Source: Rhizorhabdus dicambivorans
Lineage (GTDB): Bacteria; Pseudomonadota; Alphaproteobacteria; Sphingomonadales; Sphingomonadaceae
Direction of reading: 5' to 3'
Length of the DNA stretch: 64,000 nucleotides
Assembly (NCBI RefSeq): GCF_002355275.1
Contig: NZ_CP023449.1
Coordinates: 1,776,001 to 1,840,000, forward strand
The first letter of the stretch is position 1; each line of letters begins with the position of its first letter. This document shows positions 45,912-53,769 of this stretch, one piece after another. The position numbers and the translations under genes are program-made. The notes below the pieces were generated by a model that ran no database searches, was not told the DNA's origin, and worked only from the letters and a program-made list of their open reading frames with translations.

Positions 45912-45935
45912 GGGGCCGCGCCGAAGCGCGGCCCC
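45912..45935 (-). terminator. Hairpin between DUF2188 and YRS-repeat genes
   Basis: GGGGCCGCGC (45912-45921), loop CGAA, GCGCGGCCCC (45926-45935) form a perfect 10-bp stem. There is no T run, so it may be a stability element or a weak terminator. Confidence 0.55.
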
Positions 45936-45944
45936 GGTCTTGCG

Positions 45945-46166
45945 TCAGCCGCGCGGCGGGAACGGATCGCCGCCGAAGCTGTCGCGTTCGCGGATCTGGC
46001 CATTACGGCCATGGATCAGCAGTTCGCTCTGCTGGTTGCGCGCGATGTCACGCGCCGCGCCGATCGCTTCGGACTGGGTGGTGTGCACCGAGGTCGCCCG
46101 CTCATTGCCGGCGCCACGAACCGCCCAGCCGCCTGCGTGCGGCACAACATGCTGGTTCTTGCCCAT
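45945..46166 (-). CDS. DUF2188 protein
   Basis: This 73-residue protein is a full DUF2188 domain: NQHVVPHAGGWAVRGAGNER, TTQSEAIGAARDIARNQQSE, LLIHGRNGQIRERDSFG. The family is small, basic and of unknown function, often present in stress-regulated gene sets. ATG 46166 with GGAGG nine bases upstream. It is divergent from the sigma-factor operon at 46328. Confidence 0.93.
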   Translation of the reverse strand: MGKNQHVVPHAGGWAVRGAGNERATSVHTTQSEAIGAARDIARNQQSELLIHGRNGQIRERDSFGGDPFPPRG

Positions 46167-46247
46167 CTTGATATTCCTCCTTCCTCGCGCTGGCGGGTAA
46201 GCCGGCTTGCGACACCGCTCCCGAACCCCGTGATTGGCATTCAGGAG

Positions 46248-46270
46248 GTAGGCTGATCCCGGCAGCCTAC
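46248..46270. promoter_or_regulatory. Operator-like palindrome in divergent promoter region
   Basis: GTAGGCTG (46248-46255), seven bases, CAGCCTAC (46263-46270) is a perfect inverted repeat between two divergent genes. A third half-site CAGCCTA (46322-46328) ends on the first base of the sigma-factor start codon. A regulator bound here could control both directions. Confidence 0.55.
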
Positions 46271-46327
46271 ACGGACATCAAAATTTATTTCGACCGACTT
46301 GTCCGCGAAGCAGTTCCACGTCAGCCT

Positions 46328-46924
46328 ATGCAGGAAGACAGACCCAAGTGGAGTGACGCGATCCGAGACGTGTTCGACCTCGAAGAAATCAGGTCCGCTC
46401 TCGACGGCCTGACCCAGAGCGATCTCGTTCGCCTGCGCCGTGCGGGCAGCAAGTTCGCTCTGGCCCTCGACTGCACGGCGGACGATCTCATCGGCGAGGC
46501 GGTGTGTTCCGCCTATTCCGGTGCACGCGAATGCCGCAGGGACCTTCCCATCCTGGTATTCCTCGTCGGCGCAATGCGGAGCATCGCATGGAACGCGAAG
46601 GTGTCCTCACGAAAAGCCGGGAGTGAGATCTCGCTCGACGCCACTGGAACCGATGGCCACCCCCTGGTCGTTCTCAAGTGCGACGCGCCGGACGCGGAGA
46701 CCCTAGTCCTCCGGGCCGACGACACGGCCCGGAGGATCGCCGCTCTGGAGGATTTGTTCGCCGATGATGAGCCTGCACTGCTCGTCATCATGGCTGACCT
46801 GGACGAACTATCGAAGGAGGAAATCATGGTGATGAACGAGATGTCCGAAACCACCTACAACAGCACCCGAACCCGAATCCGCCGAAAGATGGAACGGAGG
46901 TTTCCAAACGGGTGGACTGCGTGA
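46328..46924 (+). CDS. ECF-like sigma factor (divergent)
   Basis: This 198-residue protein has two regions with sigma factor shape. Residues 45-100 resemble region 2 (LDCTADDLIGEAVCSAYSG, ILVFLVGAMRSIAWNAKV). Residues 145-195 resemble region 4 (ALEDLFADDEPALLVIMADL, then MSETTYNSTRTRIRRKMERR). It is far from standard ECF groups and the call is by pattern, not by a strong motif. ATG 46328 has no clear ribosome-binding site. It is the first gene of a three-gene operon with an acidic protein and an ImmA/IrrE protease. Confidence 0.65.
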   Translation: MQEDRPKWSDAIRDVFDLEEIRSALDGLTQSDLVRLRRAGSKFALALDCTADDLIGEAVCSAYSGARECRRDLPILVFLVGAMRSIAWNAKVSSRKAGSEISLDATGTDGHPLVVLKCDAPDAETLVLRADDTARRIAALEDLFADDEPALLVIMADLDELSKEEIMVMNEMSETTYNSTRTRIRRKMERRFPNGWTA

Positions 46925-47355
46925 GCGGCCCTGAGAAAAACGATCCCACGCTCCACCAACTGATCGACGAAGCCGTAGAAGACCTGATGAAGCTGAGTGA
47001 TGCCGAACTGATGGCTGAGCTCGCCGAAGAAGGAGCCGACCCGGAAGCGGAAGCGCAGGCCGCGCGCAACGCAGTCGCCGCAGGCATCGCCCGTGGGGGT
47101 CGCGCGCGTCTCGTCGCAGCACGAACAGCAGTGGATCGTGATCGGACGGCGCGCGTCGTGCGCTCCCCGCTCCCCGCAGCAATGCGCGCCAGCATCCTGG
47201 AGCGCTTCGCTAACGACGATGCCAAGCTCAAGTCCCGCCTCACCATGGCGGCCCGAAACGGCGAAGGTATCACGGAACAGGAGATCGACTCCATTCTAGC
47301 CGATCTGCGCGAGCTCGGACTGATAGATGACGAGGGGAACCCGATTGAGCGGTGA
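46921..47355 (+). CDS. Hypothetical acidic protein between sigma factor and protease
   Basis: This 144-residue protein is rich in Glu, Asp and Ala (LMKLSDAELMAELAEEGADP), then basic in the middle (RGGRARLVAARTAVDRDRTA) and ends in a helix pair (EGITEQEIDSILADLRELGL). It may start at GTG 46921, overlapping the sigma stop (GTGA), or at GTG 46912, which is better placed for the GGAGG at 46896. No family is known to me. Its place between a sigma-like factor and a protease makes it a candidate anti-sigma factor or protease target. Confidence 0.65.
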   Translation: MSGPEKNDPTLHQLIDEAVEDLMKLSDAELMAELAEEGADPEAEAQAARNAVAAGIARGGRARLVAARTAVDRDRTARVVRSPLPAAMRASILERFANDDAKLKSRLTMAARNGEGITEQEIDSILADLRELGLIDDEGNPIER

Positions 47356-48109
47356 CACCCCGGCGGAGACGCTCCTGCGCTCTTTGGGTGTCACAAGTCC
47401 CGATGAGATCGACCTCGAAGCAATCGCCTGGTCCATGGGAGTCAAGGTTCGCGAAGCCGAGCTACCAAGCTGCGAGGCACGCATCATCGGTTTCCAGGAC
47501 CAGGCGATCATCACCGTCCGCAACTTCGGCGACCCGCGCCGCCGTCGCTTCTCAATCGGCCATGAGCTCGGCCACTGGGTCCATCATCGCGGCCGATCCT
47601 CTATCTGTCGCTCGAGCGACATCGGCAACCCCGGAGCTGCCAGCCAGCTTGAGAAGCAGGCCGACAGGTTCGCCGCCGACCTTTTGATGCCACGCTTCCT
47701 CTTCAGTCCGTCAGTCGCACAACTGAAGCGGCCGGACTTCGAAGGCATCGACATGCTCGCCGGGACCTTTTCGACTAGCCGGCTCGCAACCGCCCTTCGC
47801 TGTGTCGACATCAACTCTTGGCCAGTTGTCCTCGTTTGCCATGGTTCCTCCGGCCGACGATGGTTCAAACGAGCCGCAAGCGTCCCCGACGACTGGTTTC
47901 CCCGAGACGATCTCGATCCTTCCTCGCCTTCGTTTCCTGTACTGTTCGGAACCGTCGAGCGATCCAAGAGCCAAGCCGTGGCCGCCAGCCTCTGGTTCGA
48001 TCGGCGCGATGCCAGCCGCTACCGCATCACCGAGCAGTCGCTGAAGGCGCACGGCGGCACAATGCTCACGCTCCTCACGCTGACCGATCCGAAGATGCTG
48101 ACCCTATGA
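47327..48109 (+). CDS. ImmA/IrrE-family metallopeptidase
   Basis: This 260-residue protein has the zinc-protease motif RRFSIGHELGHWVHH (HExxH-type HELGH) and the downstream third-ligand region SQLEKQADRFAADLLMPRFL. ImmA/IrrE proteins cleave repressors or anti-factors on a signal. The C-terminal domain is unassigned. ATG 47327 overlaps the previous gene by 29 bases; TTG 47345 (after GAGGGG) is an equally possible start. It completes the operon 46328-48109. Confidence 0.85.
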   Translation: MTRGTRLSGDTPAETLLRSLGVTSPDEIDLEAIAWSMGVKVREAELPSCEARIIGFQDQAIITVRNFGDPRRRRFSIGHELGHWVHHRGRSSICRSSDIGNPGAASQLEKQADRFAADLLMPRFLFSPSVAQLKRPDFEGIDMLAGTFSTSRLATALRCVDINSWPVVLVCHGSSGRRWFKRAASVPDDWFPRDDLDPSSPSFPVLFGTVERSKSQAVAASLWFDRRDASRYRITEQSLKAHGGTMLTLLTLTDPKMLTL

Positions 48110-48647
48110 AACAGGTACCGTCTTAGGATATTGCAGCGCTGCTACCTAGGATCGAGGTTTCACCGTGCGCCCTGGCCATTCCGCTTTTGGTGGGGATGGG
48201 ATCGCAACTGGTTACGATACCAAAAGATAAGCAGGTTTCTGCCGCCAACGCGCCGCGTGCACTTGGATCAAAGGTAAGCTTCCGAGTATATAGCAATTCC
48301 AATCACAAACATGCGCCGATTTCTGCCTTGCTAGACGTAGCTTTCGCAGCGGATGTTTGGCTGGGATCCAACCAACGGCAAGTTGCGCGTCGAGTGGAAA
48401 GATGATTGAAGGCGCTGCGCTGCCCAAGGCCGTAAATACAGCCCGATGCGCCTGCCTATTTTCTTGAAGAAGCGAGGGGCAGGTTCGCCCATTATTGGTC
48501 GTCCGTGCCTCTGCCCCGAACGACGGGGTGTGGTCGGAAGCTGCCGTCGCTATGTGACGGATCGGAGGGCCCCTATTCCCCTATTGTTGCCCGGAACCCG
48601 CCATTCCGCAACCGGCCCAGTAGCGGCCGTAACCGTCAATTCAATTT
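48110..48647. other. Intergenic region without supported gene
   Basis: A 72-codon frame at 48187 and a longer frame from 48505 have no recognisable features or good start context. Composition is less GC-rich in 48110-48450, as in the operon before it, and returns to normal after it. Confidence 0.5.
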
Positions 48648-48662
48648 GTTCTCTTTTTGTTC
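48648..48662 (+). promoter_or_regulatory. LexA (SOS) box 2
   Basis: GTTC-N7-GTTC with the T-rich spacer TCTTTTT; flanks match box 1 (TTGTTC, GTTCTATCTTT). It lies 20 bases before the GTG of the HGG-type ORF. Confidence 0.6.
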
Positions 48663-48681
48663 TATCTTTCCTCCTCGTGGC

Positions 48682-49200
48682 GTGTTAAGGCTGGCCGCGC
48701 CGCATATTGCACAGCGCCCATCAGGAACCACCCAACTGCCCAACCCATCACCCCCCTCCGCCGAACCCGCCATCCTCGCCAGCGCCCCGCGCTGCGGCGC
48801 GCGGACCCGTTCGGGGGCGCCGTGCCGGTCCCCGGCAGTGGGCGGAAGGCAGCGGTGCCGGATGCATGGCGGCAGGGGCAGCGGCGCGCCGCGCGGGAAC
48901 CGGAATGCCTGGAAGTATGGCGGGCGTTCCGCCGCGTTCCGGGATGCGGCGCGCTATATTCGGGCGAGCAGCCGCTTTACCGCCGCCGCCCGGCTCGCTT
49001 TGCGCGCCTTCGCGCTGGGGCCGGAGGTCGCCGCCATGGCGCTGCGGCTGGCCGATGCCGCCTGGGCGGAGATGCCGGCGGCGCCCGGCGTGGACGTCCT
49101 CCCATTTCGTATCCCCTCGCGTCACCGGCAGGCCGGGCGATGCGCGGCCGGGCCCGCTTCGTCGCGGGAAAAAATAAAAACGAACGCACAACCCCATGCA
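48682..49200 (+). CDS. HGGxxSGAPxGNxNA-type small protein, end uncertain
   Basis: From GTG 48682 the frame reads APRCGARTRSGAPCRSPAVG, CRMHGGRGSGAPRGNRNAW, KYGGRSAAFRDAARYIRASS. This Cys-containing, HGG/GAPxGNxNA pattern is common in short sphingomonad proteins of unknown function (and in some phage proteins). The frame has no stop before creD on the other strand and runs on to 50946; another frame stops at 49177. So it may be frameshifted, and only 48682 to about 49100 is supported. It follows LexA box 2 directly, which suggests SOS control. Confidence 0.4.
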
Positions 49201-49205
49201 CCCGG
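49167..49205. repeat. Copy 2 of the A-rich/CCATGCACCCGG motif
   Basis: GGGAAAAAATAAAAACGAAC, CACAACCCCATGCACCCGG: matches 12990-13030. See the finding on paired motifs. Confidence 0.55.
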
Positions 49206-49335
49206 AAATGCGGGCCCTCGGCCCTCCTTCGTCGGCGCCTTCGCCAGCCTCGCTGCCGGCCCCGCAGACAGGCATCGGCTCGCACGACAGACGGCCGGCA
49301 CGTCGCCATGCCGGCCGTCCTTCCTCGCGATCGGG

Positions 49336-50760
49336 TCAGCCGAGCGCGGCGGGGGTGCCGTCGGCGTCGCTCGCGCCGTCCTCCCGCGCTTCGGCCTCCG
49401 CTTCCCCTTCGCCGACATGGCGGGTGACGTACATCAGCACCCCCAGCGCCGCGAACAGGATCAGGCTGCCCAGCAGCAGGGCATAATCCTCCAGTTGCAG
49501 CAGCACATAGAGCACCCCGTAGAGCAGCGTCAGCACCCCGCCGATCACCAGCGCCCGGCCGGTGCCGCCCAGCACCGCCTTCGAATAGCTGCCGATCAGC
49601 CCGATCAGCGCCGCCGCCGCCAGCACATAGGCGGGGGTGAGCGAGATATATTCGGCCAGCGCCAGCAGCAGCAGGAAGAACAGCACCAGCCCCAGCCCCA
49701 CCAGCGCATAGGCCAGCATCGGCACCCGCCGCCGCCCGGTCACGTCATAGGCGAAGAAGGTCAGGAAGGTCAGCGCGATGAACAATATCCCATATTTCAG
49801 CGATCGTTCGACCTGCGCATAGAGGTCGGCCGGCTGGATCAGCCGCACCTCGGCCAGGCCCGGCGCGCCCTGTTCGCGGGCGGCCCCGGTGCTGGCGCGC
49901 ATCGCCAGCGGCCTGTTCGCGACCAGATAGCTGGTCGACCAGCGCGCCGCGAACCCCTTGGCCGATATGCTGCGCCGGTCGGGCAGCAGCCCGCCCGTGA
50001 AGCTCGGATGCGGCCAGGGCGAGGCAAGGTCGACGGTCATGCGGCGGGCATGGCCGTCCACGCCGAAGCCGGTGCTGCCCTTGACCGGCAGCCGGCTCGA
50101 CAGCCGGATCGGCCCGGCCGGCGGCGCGCTCAGCCCGGCCGGGGCGCTGATCGCGCCGCCGGGCAGCTTCAGGTCGCGGCTGCCCGGTTCGGCCTCCACC
50201 AGCCGGCCGTCGATCCGCATATGCGGGATCGATCCGCCGAAGCCGCGCGGATCGTCGATCGCCAGCACATAATAGGCGCGGGCCCAGTCGAGACGCGCCG
50301 GATCGACATCGCCCCCGGCGATCGCGCCGGTCGAGAAGCGCGCCTCCACCGCCAGGTCGGCCTGGTAGACCACCGTTTCGAACAGCGATCGGCGGCGCAG
50401 CTCGGGCGCCAGCCGCGCGGTGACGTGCAGGTCGTCGGGCGCGATCACCAGCGCGTCCTGATGGTCCGCCAGCACCTGTTGCACCGCGCCGGCCCCGACA
50501 CCGGCCACGGCACCGGTCACGGTGCCCGTCGCGGCCTCTGCCGGGGCGGCCTCCACGGCGGTCAGCCGCCTCTCGGTGAAGGGCACGACCAGCCAGGGGC
50601 CGCGCAGCGTCTGTTCGCCGGCCCATCCGGCGCTGATCTCGCTGCGGGCCTGCGCGGCGGTGGCGCTCCGGTCCCACACCAGCATGTAGATGACGAACAG
50701 CGGTATGCCGAGCGCGGCGGCGATCACCCCGATCGCCAGGAATCTGCGGCTGATGCTCAT
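49336..50760 (-). CDS. creD: Inner-membrane protein CreD
   Basis: This 474-residue protein has one N-terminal helix (FLAIGVIAAALGIPLFVIYM), a large periplasmic domain (about 35-290, with VVPFTERRL) and a C-terminal bundle of about five helices (YGILFIALTFLTFFAYDV, MLAYALVGLGLVLFFLLLLA). This is the CreD/inner-membrane YhiM-like layout; CreD is linked to envelope integrity and beta-lactam or colicin response. ATG 50760 (MSISRR) is chosen; the frame is open 36 codons more. No creBC genes are here. Confidence 0.88.
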   Translation of the reverse strand: MSISRRFLAIGVIAAALGIPLFVIYMLVWDRSATAAQARSEISAGWAGEQTLRGPWLVVPFTERRLTAVEAAPAEAATGTVTGAVAGVGAGAVQQVLADHQDALVIAPDDLHVTARLAPELRRRSLFETVVYQADLAVEARFSTGAIAGGDVDPARLDWARAYYVLAIDDPRGFGGSIPHMRIDGRLVEAEPGSRDLKLPGGAISAPAGLSAPPAGPIRLSSRLPVKGSTGFGVDGHARRMTVDLASPWPHPSFTGGLLPDRRSISAKGFAARWSTSYLVANRPLAMRASTGAAREQGAPGLAEVRLIQPADLYAQVERSLKYGILFIALTFLTFFAYDVTGRRRVPMLAYALVGLGLVLFFLLLLALAEYISLTPAYVLAAAALIGLIGSYSKAVLGGTGRALVIGGVLTLLYGVLYVLLQLEDYALLLGSLILFAALGVLMYVTRHVGEGEAEAEAREDGASDADGTPAALG

Positions 50761-50955
50761 GACGGCCTCCGCCGGCGGGGATGTGGGGAAGGGCAGGACA
50801 TGGTCGGTCTCCTCTCGATTGGCCGGGTCCACGCCTGTCATGCCGCCGCGCCGGACAGCGATCGGCAACTCCCGCCATTTGCCGCCACGCCGTGCTTGTC
50901 ATGGCGGGGTCCGCGCGCCACTGTGCGGATTTGTACGGGATGGTGAGGGCTGCGC

Positions 50956-51708
50956 ATGGCGTCGGACGGAGCGGGGGCGGAGGAGGCGCGGCGGATCGGG
51001 GAGCGCATCCGGGAGGAGTTGGCGCGCCGCCGGCTGTCGCGGCAATGGCTGGCCGATGCGGCCCGCATCAGCCTTTCCACCCTCGAAAAGGCGCTGGCGG
51101 GCAGCCGCTCCTTCACCCTGATGACGACCATCCGGATCGAGGAGGCGCTGGGCCTGTCGCTGCGCGGCGAGGGAGGCGCGGCCGCCGCGTCGTCGCTTCC
51201 CACCCTCGCGCCGCAGGAGCTTGGCGCCTATGCCCGGCCGGCGGTGAGCTGGCTGGAGGGCGATTATCTGACGCTGCGGCCCTCGGCGGGGGAGGCGGGC
51301 TCGGTCTATGCCCATCTGCTCGGCATCGCCTGGGACGAGGCGCGCGGCCTGCTCGCCTTCCGGGAGGCGGCGCGGATCGATCCGGAGTTCACCCAGGGCG
51401 GCACCGTCGGGGTCTCCAACCTGTCGGGCCATGTCTATCTCGTCACCAACGATCTCGGCCAGTACCGGCTCGTCATCCTCGGCCGGCCGACCATCGCGGG
51501 GGAGCTCTATGGCGTGCTGACCACGCTGCAGGTCGGCCAGGGCACCTCGCTGATGCCGGTGACGATGCCGATCGCGCTGGTGCCGCTGAAGCCCGGCCAG
51601 CCGTCCCCCGCGCTCGGGCGGATCTCGCCCGGCCACCCCGATTTCGCCGCCTATCGCCGCCATGTCGATCGCGTCACCGCCGACGGTTTCGCCCGCATGC
51701 TGATGTGA
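50956..51708 (+). CDS. HTH (XRE-like) transcriptional regulator
   Basis: This 250-residue protein has an N-terminal helix-turn-helix (ELARRRLSRQWLADAARISL, then STLEKALAGSR) followed by a C-terminal beta-rich domain (VYAHLLGIAWDEARGLLAF, GVSNLSGHVYLVTNDLGQYR). The second domain is unassigned; ligand sensing is plausible. It is divergent from creD and separated by 195 bases, and lies 73 bases before ogt. Confidence 0.8.
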   Translation: MASDGAGAEEARRIGERIREELARRRLSRQWLADAARISLSTLEKALAGSRSFTLMTTIRIEEALGLSLRGEGGAAAASSLPTLAPQELGAYARPAVSWLEGDYLTLRPSAGEAGSVYAHLLGIAWDEARGLLAFREAARIDPEFTQGGTVGVSNLSGHVYLVTNDLGQYRLVILGRPTIAGELYGVLTTLQVGQGTSLMPVTMPIALVPLKPGQPSPALGRISPGHPDFAAYRRHVDRVTADGFARMLM

Positions 51709-51781
51709 TCGCAAGGAGCGGGAGGCGCCGTGGCGGCAGGTCCGCGATAATGATGGCCGTGGCGATATCGGGAGCGAATCG

Positions 51782-52273
51782 ATGACCCTGGCTTTCACGA
51801 CCTTTCCCTCGCCGGTCGGCGACCTCCGCCTTGTCGCTAGTGATGCGGGGCTGGTGGCGATCCTCTGGCAGGATGACGATCCCGCCCGGGTGCCACTGGC
51901 GCGGGCCGAGGAGCGCCCCGATCACCCGGTGCTGCGGGAGACGGCGCGGCAGCTCGCCGCCTATTTCGCGCGGACGCTCGACCGCTTCGATCTCCCGCTC
52001 GATTTCCGCGGCACCGATTTCCAGCGCAGCGTCTGGGCGGCGCTGCTTGCCATCCCGTTCGGGGAGACCCGCAGCTATGGGGAGATTGCGCGGGCGATCG
52101 GCCGGCCCTCGGCGTCCCGCGCGGTGGGCGCCGCCAATGGGCGCAACCCGATCTCGATCGTCGCGCCCTGCCACCGCGTGATCGGCTCCACCGGCGCCCT
52201 CACCGGCTTCGCCGGCGGCATCGCGGCAAAGCGCTACCTGCTCGAACTGGAGGGGCAAACCAATTTACTATGA
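51782..52273 (+). CDS. ogt: Methylated-DNA-protein cysteine methyltransferase
   Basis: This 163-residue suicide enzyme repairs O6-alkylguanine. The active site is IVAPCHRVIGSTGALTGFAG with C130; RPSASRAVGAANGRNP and the DNA-binding HTH (SYGEIARAIGRP) precede it. It lacks the Ada N-terminal domain, so Ogt is the better name. ATG 51782. Confidence 0.95.
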   Translation: MTLAFTTFPSPVGDLRLVASDAGLVAILWQDDDPARVPLARAEERPDHPVLRETARQLAAYFARTLDRFDLPLDFRGTDFQRSVWAALLAIPFGETRSYGEIARAIGRPSASRAVGAANGRNPISIVAPCHRVIGSTGALTGFAGGIAAKRYLLELEGQTNLL

Positions 52274-52282
52274 GGTTATGTC

Positions 52283-52420
52283 GTGTGTCGGAAATCGGCT
52301 CGGGGCGAGCCGAAAATGGTGCCGAGCGAGAACCGGCGCGCAGCGTACTCAAGGTACGTGAGCACCGGAAGCGCAGGGGGGCGCCATTTGCAGGCCGCCT
52401 CGGGCCGATTGCCGATACAC
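52283..52420. repeat. 138-bp imperfect inverted repeat after ogt
   Basis: 52283-52307 pairs with 52396-52420 (25 bp, four mismatches), and GCCGAAAATGGTGCC further in matches GGCGCCATTTGCAGGC. Together the block could form a long hairpin. It fills the gap between ogt and the Pro/Ala-rich gene on the other strand, so it may end transcription in both directions. Confidence 0.7.
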
Positions 52421-52516
52421 GAGGAAGCGCCGCCCCTTGCCGGCTATTCCCCCCGTCGGAGAATGAGCTGGCAAAGGACGGCGCCACCGGCACTGGCTCG
52501 GGTCGAGGTTTCAGCC

Positions 52517-53572
52517 TCAGCCCTGATAAGCCGGCCGGAAGCCGGGCCGGGGCGGACGTTGCACCCGGGTCGTGACATATTCGGTCTGGCGCGGGGCGGT
52601 CGCCGGCTGGCTGGCGGTGGCCGCGACGACCGGATCGGTCATAGGCAGATCGCCCCGCGCAGCCATCCGCTCGCGCATGTCGTAGAAGCTGGCCCGCTTC
52701 ACGCGGCGCTTCAGCGACAGGAACGGATTGTTGGGCGTCGGCCCGCGATAGGCGGCCTGGACGTGGCGGCCAAAACGCGACGTGTCAAAGCCTTCGGGAA
52801 TCCGGTTCGACGGGGCATCGGAGGCCGTCGCCAGGGCGGGCTCGGGTGTCCGGATCGGCGCAGTCATGACGGGGGCGGCATAGACCTCCGGCGCGACGGG
52901 CACCGGCGGCTCGCGGGTCTCGACCGTGTCGGTCCTATGGACCTCCGCGACATCGTCGCGGCGGCGGCGGTTGAGTGCGTAGAGCCCGCCGCCGAGCAGC
53001 AGGATCGCGGCGCCGACGCCGCCCGCGATCGGCAGCGTGTCATCGGCCGGGGCGGCCGGGGCAGGCTGCGCGACGGGCGCCTTGGCGACCGGGGTCGGGG
53101 AGGGTGCTACGACCGGGGCAACCGGCGCGAGCCGTTCGGCCGGCGCCGCGATCGGCGCGGCGGCGGGGGCGGCTGCGGTAGGGGCGGTCGCGGTGGCACG
53201 CGGCGCCGGAGCAGGGGTGTTGCGGGCGGTCGAGCGGGCAATCGGTGCGGGGGCCGGCGTAGCGGGTTCGGCCTCGACGACGGGGGCCGGGGCGGGCGCG
53301 GCGCTGGTCGGAGCAATCACGGTCGAGCTGCCCGGCCGGATCGGCACGGTCACGAGGCCGCCGCTCGATGGGGCCGATGTCGTGCTGCTCATCGTTGCCG
53401 GGGCGCTTTCGACCGGCGCGGGTGCGGGCGCGGCGACGACCGGCGGCGGGGTCACGATCGGTGCGGGCGCTGCCGGATCGGCGGCCTGCGCGAAGGACGG
53501 GGTTGAGGACAGGGCCAGGACAGCGGCAATCGCGGTCAGGCCGGGGCGGACGGGGTGGGTTGCGTACCTCAT
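52517..53572 (-). CDS. Pro/Ala-rich membrane-anchored protein
   Basis: This 351-residue protein has a signal peptide (TAIAAVLALSSTPSFAQA), 150 residues of Ala/Pro/Thr-rich low-complexity sequence, one transmembrane helix (AGGVGAAILLLGGGLYALNR) and a cytoplasmic tail with SLKRRVKRASFYDMRER. It probably spans the inner membrane with a long periplasmic linker that may cross the periplasm. No known family. ATG 53572 (MRYATHPV). Confidence 0.75.
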   Translation of the reverse strand: MRYATHPVRPGLTAIAAVLALSSTPSFAQAADPAAPAPIVTPPPVVAAPAPAPVESAPATMSSTTSAPSSGGLVTVPIRPGSSTVIAPTSAAPAPAPVVEAEPATPAPAPIARSTARNTPAPAPRATATAPTAAAPAAAPIAAPAERLAPVAPVVAPSPTPVAKAPVAQPAPAAPADDTLPIAGGVGAAILLLGGGLYALNRRRRDDVAEVHRTDTVETREPPVPVAPEVYAAPVMTAPIRTPEPALATASDAPSNRIPEGFDTSRFGRHVQAAYRGPTPNNPFLSLKRRVKRASFYDMRERMAARGDLPMTDPVVAATASQPATAPRQTEYVTTRVQRPPRPGFRPAYQG

Positions 53573-53769
53573 GCGTAAAAGAACCCAGCTTCCTTCAATC
53601 GGGTCCATGCTTCTCCGACCAATTGCCGGCCCGGCGCGATGAATTGATTTGGAGATATGAAGTTATGTGCTGAGATGAACATCTATGACGGATCGGACAT
53701 CATCCATTAATCTGCCATTAATGTGACGACTCGGGAAGATCATCTTCGATATTCTGTAAGGAAGGTGAT

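Noticed and set aside
48187-48405. 72-codon frame MVGMGSQLVTIPKDK
   Set aside because: No ribosome-binding site, no family pattern and unusual composition; treated as non-coding.
48505-50946. 813-codon plus-strand frame
   Set aside because: Its second half is antisense to creD; only the short HGG-type section (48682 to about 49100) looks real.
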